A stretch of DNA of 64,000 nt from Methylobacterium sp. (lineage in GTDB: Bacteria; Pseudomonadota; Alphaproteobacteria; Rhizobiales; Beijerinckiaceae). Within the stretch, counting starts at the first letter, position 1; every line of letters begins with the position of its first letter. The notes beneath the pieces are model-generated. The model did not search any database. It was not told where the DNA came from and saw nothing but the letters and a program-made list of their open reading frames with translations. The stretch is from positions 1 to 64,000 of the forward strand of contig PERO01000020.1 in assembly GCA_002928875.1 (NCBI GenBank), written 5' to 3'. Shown piece after piece: positions 1 to 7,398 of this stretch. The translations under genes were made by a program, and so were the position numbers.

Positions 1-1336
1 CGATGGAGATGACGAGGCGCAGGTTGGCCTCCACCATCTCCTTCTTGGCCTGCCGGGCCTCGCGCTCGCCCTTCTGCACCATCTGGACGATACGGCGGAA
101 TTCGCCAATCTCGAGCCCGGTTTCAGACGCCAGCGCCTGGATCTCGCCGCGCATGTCCTTGATGCGCTCGAGTTCCTTGCCGACGAAATCCTTCCAGCCG
201 CGCGTGGTGAATTTCGAGACGCGCAGCAGCCATTTCGGGTCGAGTTCCGAGCCCTGATAGCTCTTGAGGAACTCCATGCGGTCGATGCCGTAGCTCTCGC
301 CGAGGCGCACAAGGCGCGCTTCGAGACCAATCAGCCGCTTGTTGATGTCGTAAAGCTGCTCCACCAGCGCATCAATGCGGTTCTGGTTCAGCGAGAGCGA
401 CTTCACATCGGTGATGATCTCGTCCTTGAGCGACTTGTACTTGCGCTCCTGGGCGGGGGTGAGCTTCGTGGATTGAAGCTTGTTCTCGATGTCCTGATCC
501 TGCAGGCGGCGCAGCTTCTTGTAGTTCGAGGCGACGCGCCCGAAGGTTTCGAGCACCTTCGGCTTGAGTTCCGCTTCCATCGCCGAGAGCGAGACGCCGC
601 CCTCGAATTCATCGTCGAAGGATTCAGGCTCGGGCTCGGGAGCCGCGACCTCGTCGCCATCCTCGTTGAGCGCGCGCGCCTTCGTTGGTTCGACGAAATC
701 GTCGGTCGGGGCATCGACCTTCGGCGCACCCTTGCCATCCGGGCCCGCATAGGTGGCTTCAAGATCGATGATCTCGCGCAGCAGGGTTTTGCCCTGCTCG
801 AGTTCCTCGTGCCAGATGATGATGGCCTGGAAGGTCAGCGGGCTTTCGCAGAGGCCCGCGATCATCGCCTCGCGACCGGCCTCGATGCGCTTGGCGATGG
901 CGATCTCGCCCTCGCGGGAGAGCAGCTCCACCGCGCCCATCTCGCGCAAGTACATGCGCACGGGATCGTCCGTGCGGTCCAGCGGCTCGCTGGACCGTTC
1001 GGATTTCACGATCGCGGTGGCGCGCGGGGCCTGCTCCTCGGCTTCCTCGGCCTCGTCGTCGGCCGCGGCCTCGGGTGCCTCTTCCTCGGCGCCCTCTTCC
1101 GTTTCGACGACATTCACGCCCATCTCGTTGAACATCGCGTAGATGTCCTCGATCTGGTCGGAATTCACCTCTTCCTGCGGCAGGACGGCGTTGATCTCGT
1201 CGAGCGTCACGAAGCCGCGCTTCTTCGCGAGCTTGATGAGGCGCTTGACGGCCTGATCGGAGACATCGATCAGCGGGCTGTCCGGCGTCTCGGCCGCATT
1301 GCCCTGCTCGTCCTTCTTGACCGGTTTGGTCGCCAT
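1..1336 (-). CDS. rpoD: RNA polymerase primary sigma factor RpoD (partial, N-terminal 445 codons)
   Basis: This is the housekeeping sigma-70 factor that directs RNA polymerase to promoters. The frame runs leftwards from an ATG at 1334-1336 (start MATKPVKKDE) and is still open at the window edge. Region 1.1 is visible near residues 20-70, with the typical helix containing LIKLAKKRGFVTLDEINAVLP. An acidic low-complexity stretch follows, then the non-conserved region. The last readable residues, EMVEANLRLVISI, are the beginning of conserved region 2.1, so regions 2-4, which bind core enzyme and DNA, lie outside the window. dnaG lies 270 bp upstream on the same strand, the usual dnaG-rpoD macromolecular-synthesis arrangement; no rpsU is present here. 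Confidence 0.95.
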   Translation of the reverse strand, partial: MATKPVKKDEQGNAAETPDSPLIDVSDQAVKRLIKLAKKRGFVTLDEINAVLPQEEVNSDQIEDIYAMFNEMGVNVVETEEGAEEEAPEAAADDEAEEAEEQAPRATAIVKSERSSEPLDRTDDPVRMYLREMGAVELLSREGEIAIAKRIEAGREAMIAGLCESPLTFQAIIIWHEELEQGKTLLREIIDLEATYAGPDGKGAPKVDAPTDDFVEPTKARALNEDGDEVAAPEPEPESFDDEFEGGVSLSAMEAELKPKVLETFGRVASNYKKLRRLQDQDIENKLQSTKLTPAQERKYKSLKDEIITDVKSLSLNQNRIDALVEQLYDINKRLIGLEARLVRLGESYGIDRMEFLKSYQGSELDPKWLLRVSKFTTRGWKDFVGKELERIKDMRGEIQALASETGLEIGEFRRIVQMVQKGEREARQAKKEMVEANLRLVISI

Positions 1337-1563
1337 GCGATGTTCATCCCACCATCTCTCGCCGCCAACTGCTTCGAGCCCGAGAGCATTGAGCCCCCGG
1401 GCGATTATGCCGAAGCAATTTAACGACCTCTTATCCAAGGGGCGAAAAAGCGGATTCGAACGCTCGCGTTGCGAAATCCCTGTCCCGACCCCCGCGAGAC
1501 AACGCGCTGCACCGAAAAGAGCCGAGCGTTCCCCCGCTGACGATTATTCCATCCGCATCATCC

Positions 1564-1592
1564 TCAGGCGAGCCGGTATTCCCTTCGCCTGA
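1564..1592. terminator. Inverted repeat just downstream of dnaG
   Basis: TCAGGCGA at 1564-1571 is perfectly complementary to TCGCCTGA at 1585-1592, with a 13-nt loop. It lies 15 nt past the dnaG stop codon, between dnaG and rpoD. There is no T-tract on either strand, so it could be a weak or factor-dependent terminator, a processing site, or chance. The rest of the 270-bp dnaG-rpoD gap shows no clear promoter by eye. Confidence 0.3.
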
Positions 1593-1606
1593 CCATGCGA
1601 TTGCGA

Positions 1607-3499
1607 TTATTCACCCAGCCCGTTCTCCGGATCCAGTTGCGCCTCGCGGCGCCGGACAAGCGCCTTCAGGCGCTCGAACCGCTCTTCACCCCCGTCTTCC
1701 GCGACTTCGCGCGCAACAGCCTCGATCTCGCTATTTAGAAAGGATTGTCGCTCATGCAAGTGGGAAGCCTCTCTCCAGGCGGTCAAAACACGAGAAAAAA
1801 CCGTTCCCGGCTGGGTCCAGCCCTCGGTTTTCGCCGCGAACTCCAAAGCCCGCAACGGCTCGGCGAAGCCGCGTGCCATCAGAAGTCCCGCGAGATCCTG
1901 CCCTTCGCCGCGCGCCGCGAGGTCGAGGAGCGCGCTGCGCAGGCTGCGCGCCTCGGGCGAGGCCAGCAACAGCTCGGCAATCGTCTCGGCTTCCGTCTCG
2001 ATCAATTCCGGGTGATGAATCGCTGCGAGCACCAAAGCCGCCTCGCGCGGCTGCAGCATCGAGGCGGGCCGGAACAGCGCGTTGCGCTTCAACCCCTCGG
2101 AGGCGACCAAAGGCATCTCGTTGCCGAAGCCCCCCGAAAAGCCGCCCGCGAACCCGCCGGCGCGCCGGTTGCCTCCCCCGCGCCCGGCCTGGCGATAGGT
2201 GTTCTCGCGATAGTTGCCCTGCGCTCTCTGCGGCCGGAATAGCAAACGCAGGCGCTCGCTCATCGCCTCGCGGTAATGGCGCTTGAGATCGTCATCGGCG
2301 ATGCGCGCCACCGTGCCGAACAGCCGCTTCTCGAGATCGGCGCGCTGCTCCGGTGTCTCGAGCGGCGCGCGCCCGATTTCGCGTTCGAAGAGCACATCGA
2401 CGAGCGGTCGCGGTTTCGCGAGCGCCTCCCGCAAGGCGTCGCTCCCGCGCGATCGCAGCAGGTCATCGGGGTCGAGGCCTTCGGGAAGGAAGGCGAAACG
2501 CAACGTCTTCCCCGCCGCGATCATCGGCACCGCGAGATCGAGCGCGCGATGCGCGGCGCGCTGGCCGGCCTTGTCGCCATCGAAGCAGAGGATCGGCTCC
2601 GGCGCGATCCGCCAGAGAAGCGCGAGCTGATCCTCCGTCAGCGCCGTGCCGAGCGGGGCCACGACGTTCGCGAGGCCCGCGCGATCAAGCGCGATGCAAT
2701 CGACATAGCCCTCCACGACGAAGATCGTGCCGGCATCATGCGCGGCTTTTCGCGCCCGGTTCAGGTTGTAGAGCGTCGCGCCCTTGTGGAAGACCGGCGT
2801 TTCCGGCGAGTTCAGGTACTTCGCCTGCACATCCTTCGCGAGCGCCCGCCCACCAAAGGCGATGACCCGTCCCTTGGCATCCTGGATCGGGAACATCACG
2901 CGATCGCGGAAGCGATCGTAAGGCACGGTCACGTCCTCGGCCGTGACGAGCAGGCCGGCCTCGATCATCACCTCCGAGGGCACGCCCTTCTCCGCGAGGT
3001 GATCGCGCAGGGCGAAGCGCTCGCCCGGCGCATAACCCAGCCGGAAGCGCGCGACGACATCGCTGCCGAGATCGCGCCCCTGGAGATAGGCGCGTGCCTC
3101 GCGCCCCTTTGGCGATTTCAGCTGCTCCTCGAAGAAACGGGCGGCCATCTCCAAAGCTTCGCCGAGGCCGGCGCGCTTCTTCTCGCGCTCGACGGTCTCC
3201 TCCGTGAGCTTCGGCAGCGTGACGCCTGCCTCGCCTGCGAGCCGCTCCACGGCCTCGGGGAAGGAAAGCCCTTCGGTTTCAATCACGAAGGAGAAGATAT
3301 CCCCGTGCTTGCCGGAGGAGAAGCAATGGTAGAACTGCTTCTGGTCGTTCACGTAGAAGCTCGGCGTCTTCTCGGCGTTGAAGGGCGAGAGGCCCCGCCA
3401 TTCCCGCCCCGCCTTGGTGAGGCGCACGCGCCGGCCCACCACCGCCGAAACCGGCAGGCGGGCGCGGATCTCCTCGAGGATGGAGGGCGGATAGCGCAT
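1607..3499 (-). CDS. dnaG: DNA primase DnaG with a degenerate zinc-binding site
   Basis: The 630-residue primase makes RNA primers for replication with the DnaB helicase. The N-terminal CHC2-type domain is recognisable (PFNAEKTPSF near 39-48, FYHCF near 56-60), followed by the catalytic core. The Toprim domain shows its acidic residues in VVEGYVDCIALDRAG and FDGDKAGQRAA. The four zinc ligands of the family (Cys, His, Cys, Cys) correspond here to Ser38, Asn41, Cys59 and Ser62, so only one is kept. The spacing and surrounding fold residues are intact, so this looks like loss of the metal rather than decay. The C-terminal third (after about residue 430) is Gly/Arg-rich and then alpha-helical, as expected for the helicase-binding part. 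rpoD follows downstream on the same strand. Confidence 0.96.
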   Translation of the reverse strand: MRYPPSILEEIRARLPVSAVVGRRVRLTKAGREWRGLSPFNAEKTPSFYVNDQKQFYHCFSSGKHGDIFSFVIETEGLSFPEAVERLAGEAGVTLPKLTEETVEREKKRAGLGEALEMAARFFEEQLKSPKGREARAYLQGRDLGSDVVARFRLGYAPGERFALRDHLAEKGVPSEVMIEAGLLVTAEDVTVPYDRFRDRVMFPIQDAKGRVIAFGGRALAKDVQAKYLNSPETPVFHKGATLYNLNRARKAAHDAGTIFVVEGYVDCIALDRAGLANVVAPLGTALTEDQLALLWRIAPEPILCFDGDKAGQRAAHRALDLAVPMIAAGKTLRFAFLPEGLDPDDLLRSRGSDALREALAKPRPLVDVLFEREIGRAPLETPEQRADLEKRLFGTVARIADDDLKRHYREAMSERLRLLFRPQRAQGNYRENTYRQAGRGGGNRRAGGFAGGFSGGFGNEMPLVASEGLKRNALFRPASMLQPREAALVLAAIHHPELIETEAETIAELLLASPEARSLRSALLDLAARGEGQDLAGLLMARGFAEPLRALEFAAKTEGWTQPGTVFSRVLTAWREASHLHERQSFLNSEIEAVAREVAEDGGEERFERLKALVRRREAQLDPENGLGE

Positions 3500-3538
3500 G
3501 GATTGTGGATGGCGATTTCAGGAGGCCACGGCAAGGGG

Positions 3539-3567
3539 TTGACGCGGGAAATACGAGTGTATATACA
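3539..3567 (+). promoter_or_regulatory. Sigma-70 promoter of brnTA, -10 overlapped by a palindrome
   Basis: TTGACG at 3539-3544 and TATACA at 3562-3567 are separated by 17 bp, close to the housekeeping consensus, and point at brnT. GTATATAC at 3559-3566 is a perfect palindrome that overlaps the -10 element. That is where a repressor such as the ribbon-helix-helix antitoxin BrnA would be expected to bind. The operator role is inference. Confidence 0.6.
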
Positions 3568-3601
3568 AACCACCACCCGCATATCAACCGTGGAGACAGC
3601 G

Positions 3602-3718
3602 ATGGCGAACCCGAAGTTGGAGCAAGATTTTGCTCCCCATAATAAAGGTTTACAGCATGCTCTCTCTAACTTGGAACGAGGCCAAGTGCCTCGCGAATAT
3701 CGAAAAGCACGGCATTGA
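3602..3718 (+). CDS. Possible 38-codon leader ORF before brnT
   Basis: An ATG at 3602 follows GGAGAC at a good ribosome-binding distance and opens a 38-codon frame (start MANPKLEQDF) that runs into the first 60 bases of brnT in another frame. The stem GGAGCAA/TTGCTCC (3619-3625 with 3630-3636, loop GATT) lies inside it, shortly before the brnT ribosome binding site. It could be a leader peptide that couples translation to brnT, or simply a chance frame. I recognise no domain. Confidence 0.25.
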   Translation: MANPKLEQDFAPHNKGLQHALSNLERGQVPREYRKARH

Positions 3719-3938
3719 TTTCGATGATGTCGATGTTCTCTTCCTCGATGAGCGGAGCGTGGTCTATCCCTCTCCCCGCAATGACGAGGACAGGCTCGTG
3801 CTTGTGGGATTTTTGAACTTTCGTTTCGTGAGCGTTGTCTTCACGAAGCGCGGCGAGACGATCCGCATCATTTCCGCGCGTATCTCGCGGAAGGAGGAAC
3901 AGGCGTTATGGCTCAGGAACGCATCGAAACCTTCCTAG
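3657..3938 (+). CDS. brnT: BrnT-family toxin (type II toxin-antitoxin)
   Basis: This 93-residue protein is a BrnT toxin, a RelE-fold ribonuclease that cleaves RNA when not bound by BrnA. The family pattern is clear: an N-terminal W-N-x-A-K-x-x-x-N-x-x-K-H-G-I-D-F block, then VVFTKRGETIRIISARIS ending the core sheet, then a C-terminal RKEEQALW helix. The ATG at 3657 is preferred over an in-frame ATG at 3630 because AAAGG lies 8 nt upstream and the shorter protein starts right at the conserved LTWNEAK block. The 3' end overlaps brnA by 31 bp, the usual toxin-first order. Both catalytic-face Arg residues near the C terminus are present, so the gene appears intact. Confidence 0.92.
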   Translation: MLSLTWNEAKCLANIEKHGIDFDDVDVLFLDERSVVYPSPRNDEDRLVLVGFLNFRFVSVVFTKRGETIRIISARISRKEEQALWLRNASKPS

Positions 3939-4261
3939 GACGGGACGAGAAGGGCCGCGCGATCATCCGCACGGCCGACGGCGAGATCGTGCATCGCGAG
4001 AGCCGCACCGACTGGGCGCGGCTGGATGCCATGACCGAGGAACAGCTCGAACGCGCGATCGCCGACGACCCGGACTGGGCCGAGTTCAAGGATATCGACT
4101 GGGCGAATGTGGAGGTGAAACCCTTCCTGCCCAAGCAGGCGATTTCCATCCGCCTCGACCCCGACGTGCTGGAATTCTTCAAGAAGGACGGCCCCGGCTA
4201 TCAGGGGCGCATCAACGCCGTGCTGCGGCATTTCATGGCGGAAAAGAAGAAGGCCGGCTGA
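3908..4261 (+). CDS. brnA: BrnA-family antitoxin (ribbon-helix-helix)
   Basis: The 117-residue antitoxin neutralises BrnT and represses the operon. The C-terminal part contains the BrnA signature: PKQAISIRLDPDVLEFF followed by GYQGRINAVLRHFM, which is a ribbon-helix-helix DNA-binding and dimerisation unit. The N-terminal 80 residues are acidic and would embrace the basic toxin. The protein is somewhat longer than many BrnA proteins (about 80-100 residues) because of a charged N-terminal stretch (RDEKGRAIIRTADGEIVHR). It starts inside the end of brnT, so the two are translationally coupled. It is likely autoregulated through the palindrome over the upstream -10 box. Confidence 0.92.
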   Translation: MAQERIETFLGRDEKGRAIIRTADGEIVHRESRTDWARLDAMTEEQLERAIADDPDWAEFKDIDWANVEVKPFLPKQAISIRLDPDVLEFFKKDGPGYQGRINAVLRHFMAEKKKAG

Positions 4262-4271
4262 AAACCGGCCT
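4251..4271. terminator. Hairpin spanning the brnA stop codon
   Basis: AGGCCGG at 4251-4257 pairs with CCGGCCT at 4265-4271, and the loop carries the brnA stop codon. No T-run follows on the plus strand; on the minus strand the stem is followed by a pyrimidine-rich TTCTTCTTTT, so it may also end the convergent yqeY transcript. The remaining bases to 4345 contain a GGATTCCCGC half of the REP-like hairpins seen at other convergent junctions. Confidence 0.35.
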
Positions 4272-4345
4272 CGTCACAATCCCCATAATCCACAGGGTCG
4301 TCTGGATTCCCGCCCGCCTTCGGCGCCGAGAAGGACTCCCGAGCC

Positions 4346-4798
4346 TCAGCCTGTCAGCGCCGCCTTCACGAGGCCCGAGGCCTTGCCGAAATCCATCTGG
4401 CCGGCATGGCGCTCCTTCAGCAGCGCGATCACCTTGCCCATGTCCTTCATGCCCGCCGCGCCAGTCTCGGTGATGGCCGTGGCGATGGCCGCCTTCACCT
4501 CGGCCTCGTCCATTTGCGCCGGCAGGAAGGACTGGATGACGGCGATTTCAGCCTCTTCCTGCTGGGCGAGTTCGGGGCGGCCATTGGCGTGATAGATCGA
4601 GGCCGATTCCTGCCGCTGCTTGATCATCTTGGCGAGGAGCGAGAGGAGTTCGTCGTCGCTCGCCTTCTCCTTGCCCGCACCGCGCGCCTCGATGTCGCGA
4701 TCCTTGATGGCGGCCTGGATGAGGCGGACCGCGCCGAGCTTCACCTTGTCGCCGGCCTTCATCGCATCCTTGAGGGCGGTCATCACCGTATCGCGCAT
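4346..4798 (-). CDS. yqeY: GatB/YqeY domain protein
   Basis: This 150-residue protein belongs to the YqeY family, which is homologous to the C-terminal tRNA-tail domain of the GatB amidotransferase subunit; its cellular role is not settled. The expected features are present: the LGAVRLIQAAIKDRDIEARG helix pair, an EEAEIAVIQSFLP segment, and the C-terminal GMKDMGKVIALLKERHAGQMDFG block. The start at 4798 has AGGTGA 6 nt upstream and gives the normal family length; an in-frame extension back to 5101 overlaps carA and has no family similarity. It is transcribed divergently from carA, 142 bp away, as in many alphaproteobacteria. Confidence 0.93.
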   Translation of the reverse strand: MRDTVMTALKDAMKAGDKVKLGAVRLIQAAIKDRDIEARGAGKEKASDDELLSLLAKMIKQRQESASIYHANGRPELAQQEEAEIAVIQSFLPAQMDEAEVKAAIATAITETGAAGMKDMGKVIALLKERHAGQMDFGKASGLVKAALTG

Positions 4799-4940
4799 TT
4801 CGTCACCTGAACTGTGGCGCGCGGCGATTTCGCCGCGCGAGGCATTGATTTCGGGCAGAAGCTTCCGTAAGCGAAGGCCGTTTCGCGTGGCGTCCGGTTC
4901 GATCGGTCCCGCGCTGCCCCCCAACGCTCCGGTGAGTGCC

Positions 4941-6161
4941 ATGTCGACGATTGTCCCGCAATCCGAAAATCGCGCGCACGCGCCCGCCCCCTGGTCGAAA
5001 CCCGCCGTCACGGCCCTGCTGGTGCTGGCAGATGGCACGGTCGTCGAGGGCGAAGGCATCGGCGCGGTGGGCGAAGGCTTCGGCGAACTCTGCTTCAACA
5101 CTGCGATGACCGGCTATCAGGAGATTTTGACGGACCCCTCCTATTCCGGCCAGATCATCACCTTCACCTTCCCCCATATCGGCAATGTGGGCGTGAACGA
5201 CGAGGACATCGAGACGGTCAACATGGCCGGCAGCACCGGCGTTTCCGGCGTGGTGCTCGGCGCTTCGATGACCGAACCCTCGAACTATCGCGCGAGCCGG
5301 CATCTCGATGCCTGGCTGAAAGCGCGCAACATCGTCGGCGTCGCTGGCGTGGATACCCGCGCGCTGACGGCGCTCATCCGCGACAAGGGCATGCAGAACG
5401 CGGTGCTGATCCACTCACCGGCAGGCATTTTCGATCGCAAGGCGCTGCAGAAGGCCGCGAAGGCCCTGCCCTCGATGGATGGGCTCGATCTCGTGCCGCA
5501 TGTCACCGGCCCGCAGCGCTATGACTGGGACGAGACCATCTGGACCTGGGGCGAAGGCTATGGCCGGCAGGCGAACCCGGAATTCCATGTCGTCGCGCTC
5601 GATTACGGCATCAAGCGCAACATCCTGCGCCTGCTCGCCTCGCGTGGCTGCAAGGTGACCGTGCTGCCACCGACCTCGAAGACCGAGGACGTGATGGCGC
5701 TGAACCCCGATGGCGTGTTCCTCGCGAACGGACCGGGTGACCCGGCCGCGACCGGCACCTATTCCGTGCCGACGATCAAGGGCCTGCTCGACGCGAAGGT
5801 GCCGACCTTCGGCATCTGCCTCGGCCACCAGATGCTCGCGCTGGCGATCGGCGCGAAGACGCTGAAGATGGCGCAAGGGCACCATGGCGCGAACCACCCC
5901 GTGAAGGAGCACGAGACCGGCAAGGTCGAGATCGTCTCGATGAATCACGGCTTCGCGGTGGACCCCAGGACGCTGCCCGCCAATGCCGAAGAGACGCATG
6001 TCTCGCTGTTCGACGGCTCGAATTGCGGCATCCGCCTGACGGATCGCCCGGCCTTCTCGGTGCAGCAGCACCCGGAGGCCTCGCCCGGCCCGGAGGACAG
6101 CCATTACCTGTTCGACCGCTTCGTCGCCATGATGCGGGCCCACAAGGCCGGCAAAGCGTGA
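4941..6161 (+). CDS. carA: Carbamoyl-phosphate synthase small (glutaminase) subunit
   Basis: CarA hydrolyses glutamine and channels ammonia to CarB for carbamoyl phosphate, the precursor of arginine and pyrimidines. The 406-residue protein has the N-terminal CPSase-small domain (EGEGIGAVGEGFGELCFNT, MTGYQEILTDPSYSGQI) and a C-terminal class I glutamine amidotransferase domain with nucleophile Cys293 in GICLGHQ and the His-Glu pair in QQHPEASPG. The ATG at 4941 gives a short hydrophilic leader of about 25 residues before the conserved strand VTALLVLADG; upstream in-frame codons overlap yqeY. carB is not adjacent but 3.1 kb downstream, separated by a methyltransferase and three minus-strand genes. 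Confidence 0.97.
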   Translation: MSTIVPQSENRAHAPAPWSKPAVTALLVLADGTVVEGEGIGAVGEGFGELCFNTAMTGYQEILTDPSYSGQIITFTFPHIGNVGVNDEDIETVNMAGSTGVSGVVLGASMTEPSNYRASRHLDAWLKARNIVGVAGVDTRALTALIRDKGMQNAVLIHSPAGIFDRKALQKAAKALPSMDGLDLVPHVTGPQRYDWDETIWTWGEGYGRQANPEFHVVALDYGIKRNILRLLASRGCKVTVLPPTSKTEDVMALNPDGVFLANGPGDPAATGTYSVPTIKGLLDAKVPTFGICLGHQMLALAIGAKTLKMAQGHHGANHPVKEHETGKVEIVSMNHGFAVDPRTLPANAEETHVSLFDGSNCGIRLTDRPAFSVQQHPEASPGPEDSHYLFDRFVAMMRAHKAGKA

Positions 6162-6174
6162 TATCGGCACCAGC

Positions 6175-6879
6175 ATGACCAGCTGGATCGATTACTGGAA
6201 CGGCGACCACCCGATCTACGTGAACGAGCGGCACAAGGCGCTGCATTACCGCTTGCTGGCCCGCGACCTCGCGAGCCTCGTGCCGGATGAAGACGCGGTC
6301 GTGCTCGATTTCGGCTGCGGCGAAGCCTTGTCGGCGGATATCCTCGCTGAAAGGACGCGGCGCCTCAGCCTGTCGGATGCCGCGCCCAACGTGCGCGACA
6401 AGCTTGCCGCGCGCTTCGCGGGTCATCCGCGCATCGCGGTGCTCTCGGATCACGAGGCGTTCGCGCTGCCGGCGGCAAGCCTCGATCTCGTCATCCTGCA
6501 TTCCGTGGCGCAATATGTGCCGCGCGAGGATTTCCCCGGCCTGATCGAGCGCCTCGCGGAGAAGCTGAGGGATGGCGGGCGGATCGTGGTGGGCGATATC
6601 CTGCCACCGGACCTGCCCGCGACGACGGATGCCCTCGCCCTCCTCCGCTTCGGTTTCGAGGGCGGCTTCCTGATGGCTGCGGGGATGGGCCTCGTGCGCG
6701 CGGCGCTCTCGGATTATCGCAAGCTGCGTGAAGATCTCGGCCTCACGCGCTACACCGAGGCCGAGATGCTTTCGCTGCTGGAAGGCCTCGGGCTGACGGC
6801 GCGGCGGCTCGAGCGCAATCCGGGGCACAACCAGTCGCGCATGGCCTTCATGGCGGTGAAACTCGCGCCGCTGGAGTGA
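6175..6879 (+). CDS. Class I SAM-dependent methyltransferase
   Basis: The 234-residue protein has a Rossmann methyltransferase core: motif I VLDFGCGEALSAD (residues 41-53), an acidic strand-2 end (LSLSDAAP), and motif IV LDLVILHSVAQYV followed by an ELM-type loop ending in IVVGDILPP. The substrate cannot be told from sequence. It starts 13 bp after carA and is probably cotranscribed with it. Orthologues near LPS or lipid genes in other alphaproteobacteria act on small molecules, but nothing here fixes the target. The gene ends at a convergent junction filled with REP-like hairpins. Confidence 0.8.
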   Translation: MTSWIDYWNGDHPIYVNERHKALHYRLLARDLASLVPDEDAVVLDFGCGEALSADILAERTRRLSLSDAAPNVRDKLAARFAGHPRIAVLSDHEAFALPAASLDLVILHSVAQYVPREDFPGLIERLAEKLRDGGRIVVGDILPPDLPATTDALALLRFGFEGGFLMAAGMGLVRAALSDYRKLREDLGLTRYTEAEMLSLLEGLGLTARRLERNPGHNQSRMAFMAVKLAPLE

Positions 6880-6892
6880 GGCATATCGTGTC

Positions 6893-6983
6893 ATTCCCGG
6901 CGGCGGCGAAGCCGGCGAACGGGAATCCATGCGACGGGCAGGACAGATTGGATTCCCGCTCCTCGCTGCGCTCGGTCGGGAAT
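6893..6983. repeat. Two consecutive REP-like hairpins at a convergent junction
   Basis: ATTCCCG at 6893-6899 pairs with CGGGAAT at 6920-6926, and ATTCCCG at 6952-6958 pairs with CGGGAAT at 6977-6983. The outer motif is the same in both hairpins while the loops differ. The pair fills the 114-bp gap between a plus-strand methyltransferase and minus-strand gtrA. Similar ATTCCCG palindromes occur at 17515-17546 and as a half copy near 4300, all at convergent ends. Confidence 0.55.
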
Positions 6984-6993
6984 GACAAGGGCG

Positions 6994-7398
6994 CTATGCC
7001 TTCTCGCCAAAACTCCAGTATTTGTGCGCGAGGAAGCTCCAGACCAGCACCACACCTGTGGTGAGCACCTGCGCCGCGAGATACGGCACGCCCCATCGGC
7101 CGTGGATGAGGCTCATCAGCAGCCATGTCAGCCCGAAGCCCACGCCCGCGACCACTGCGAAGCGCCAGCCGGCTTCCGCATGGCTGCGCGTCGCCTCGAA
7201 GGTCATCAGCCGGTTCAGCGCATAGGAGACGCCGCCGCCCAGCACATAGCCCACGAGGGTCGCGGGAATGACGGCCATCGCGCCCGTCTCCACGAGCCCG
7301 ATCAGCGTGCCGTAATGCGTGATGGCGGCGACGACGCCCACGCCGAAGAAGGCGATGATCTGCCGGAAAAGGCCCTGAACCGGGCGCGCATCGTTCAT
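6994..7398 (-). CDS. GtrA-family membrane protein
   Basis: This 134-residue protein has four predicted membrane helices (roughly residues 13-35, 40-60, 76-97 and 103-124) and the GtrA/DPMS_1 pattern: GVGVVAAITHYGTLIGLVE at the N terminus, a conserved GGGVSYALNRLMTF in helix 2-3, and the C-terminal HKYWSFGE. Family members help flip undecaprenyl- or dolichyl-linked sugars or otherwise serve cell-surface polysaccharide assembly. The ATG at 7398 overlaps the stop of the upstream M48 peptidase gene (ATGA), showing translational coupling; a longer frame to 7584 would overlap that gene fully. Confidence 0.88.
   Translation of the reverse strand: MNDARPVQGLFRQIIAFFGVGVVAAITHYGTLIGLVETGAMAVIPATLVGYVLGGGVSYALNRLMTFEATRSHAEAGWRFAVVAGVGFGLTWLLMSLIHGRWGVPYLAAQVLTTGVVLVWSFLAHKYWSFGEKA

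Noticed and set aside
3619..3636. GGAGCAA/TTGCTCC hairpin as a rho-independent terminator
   Set aside because: There is no T-run after it and it lies between the brnTA promoter and brnT, so a terminator would silence the operon. Kept only as part of the possible leader.
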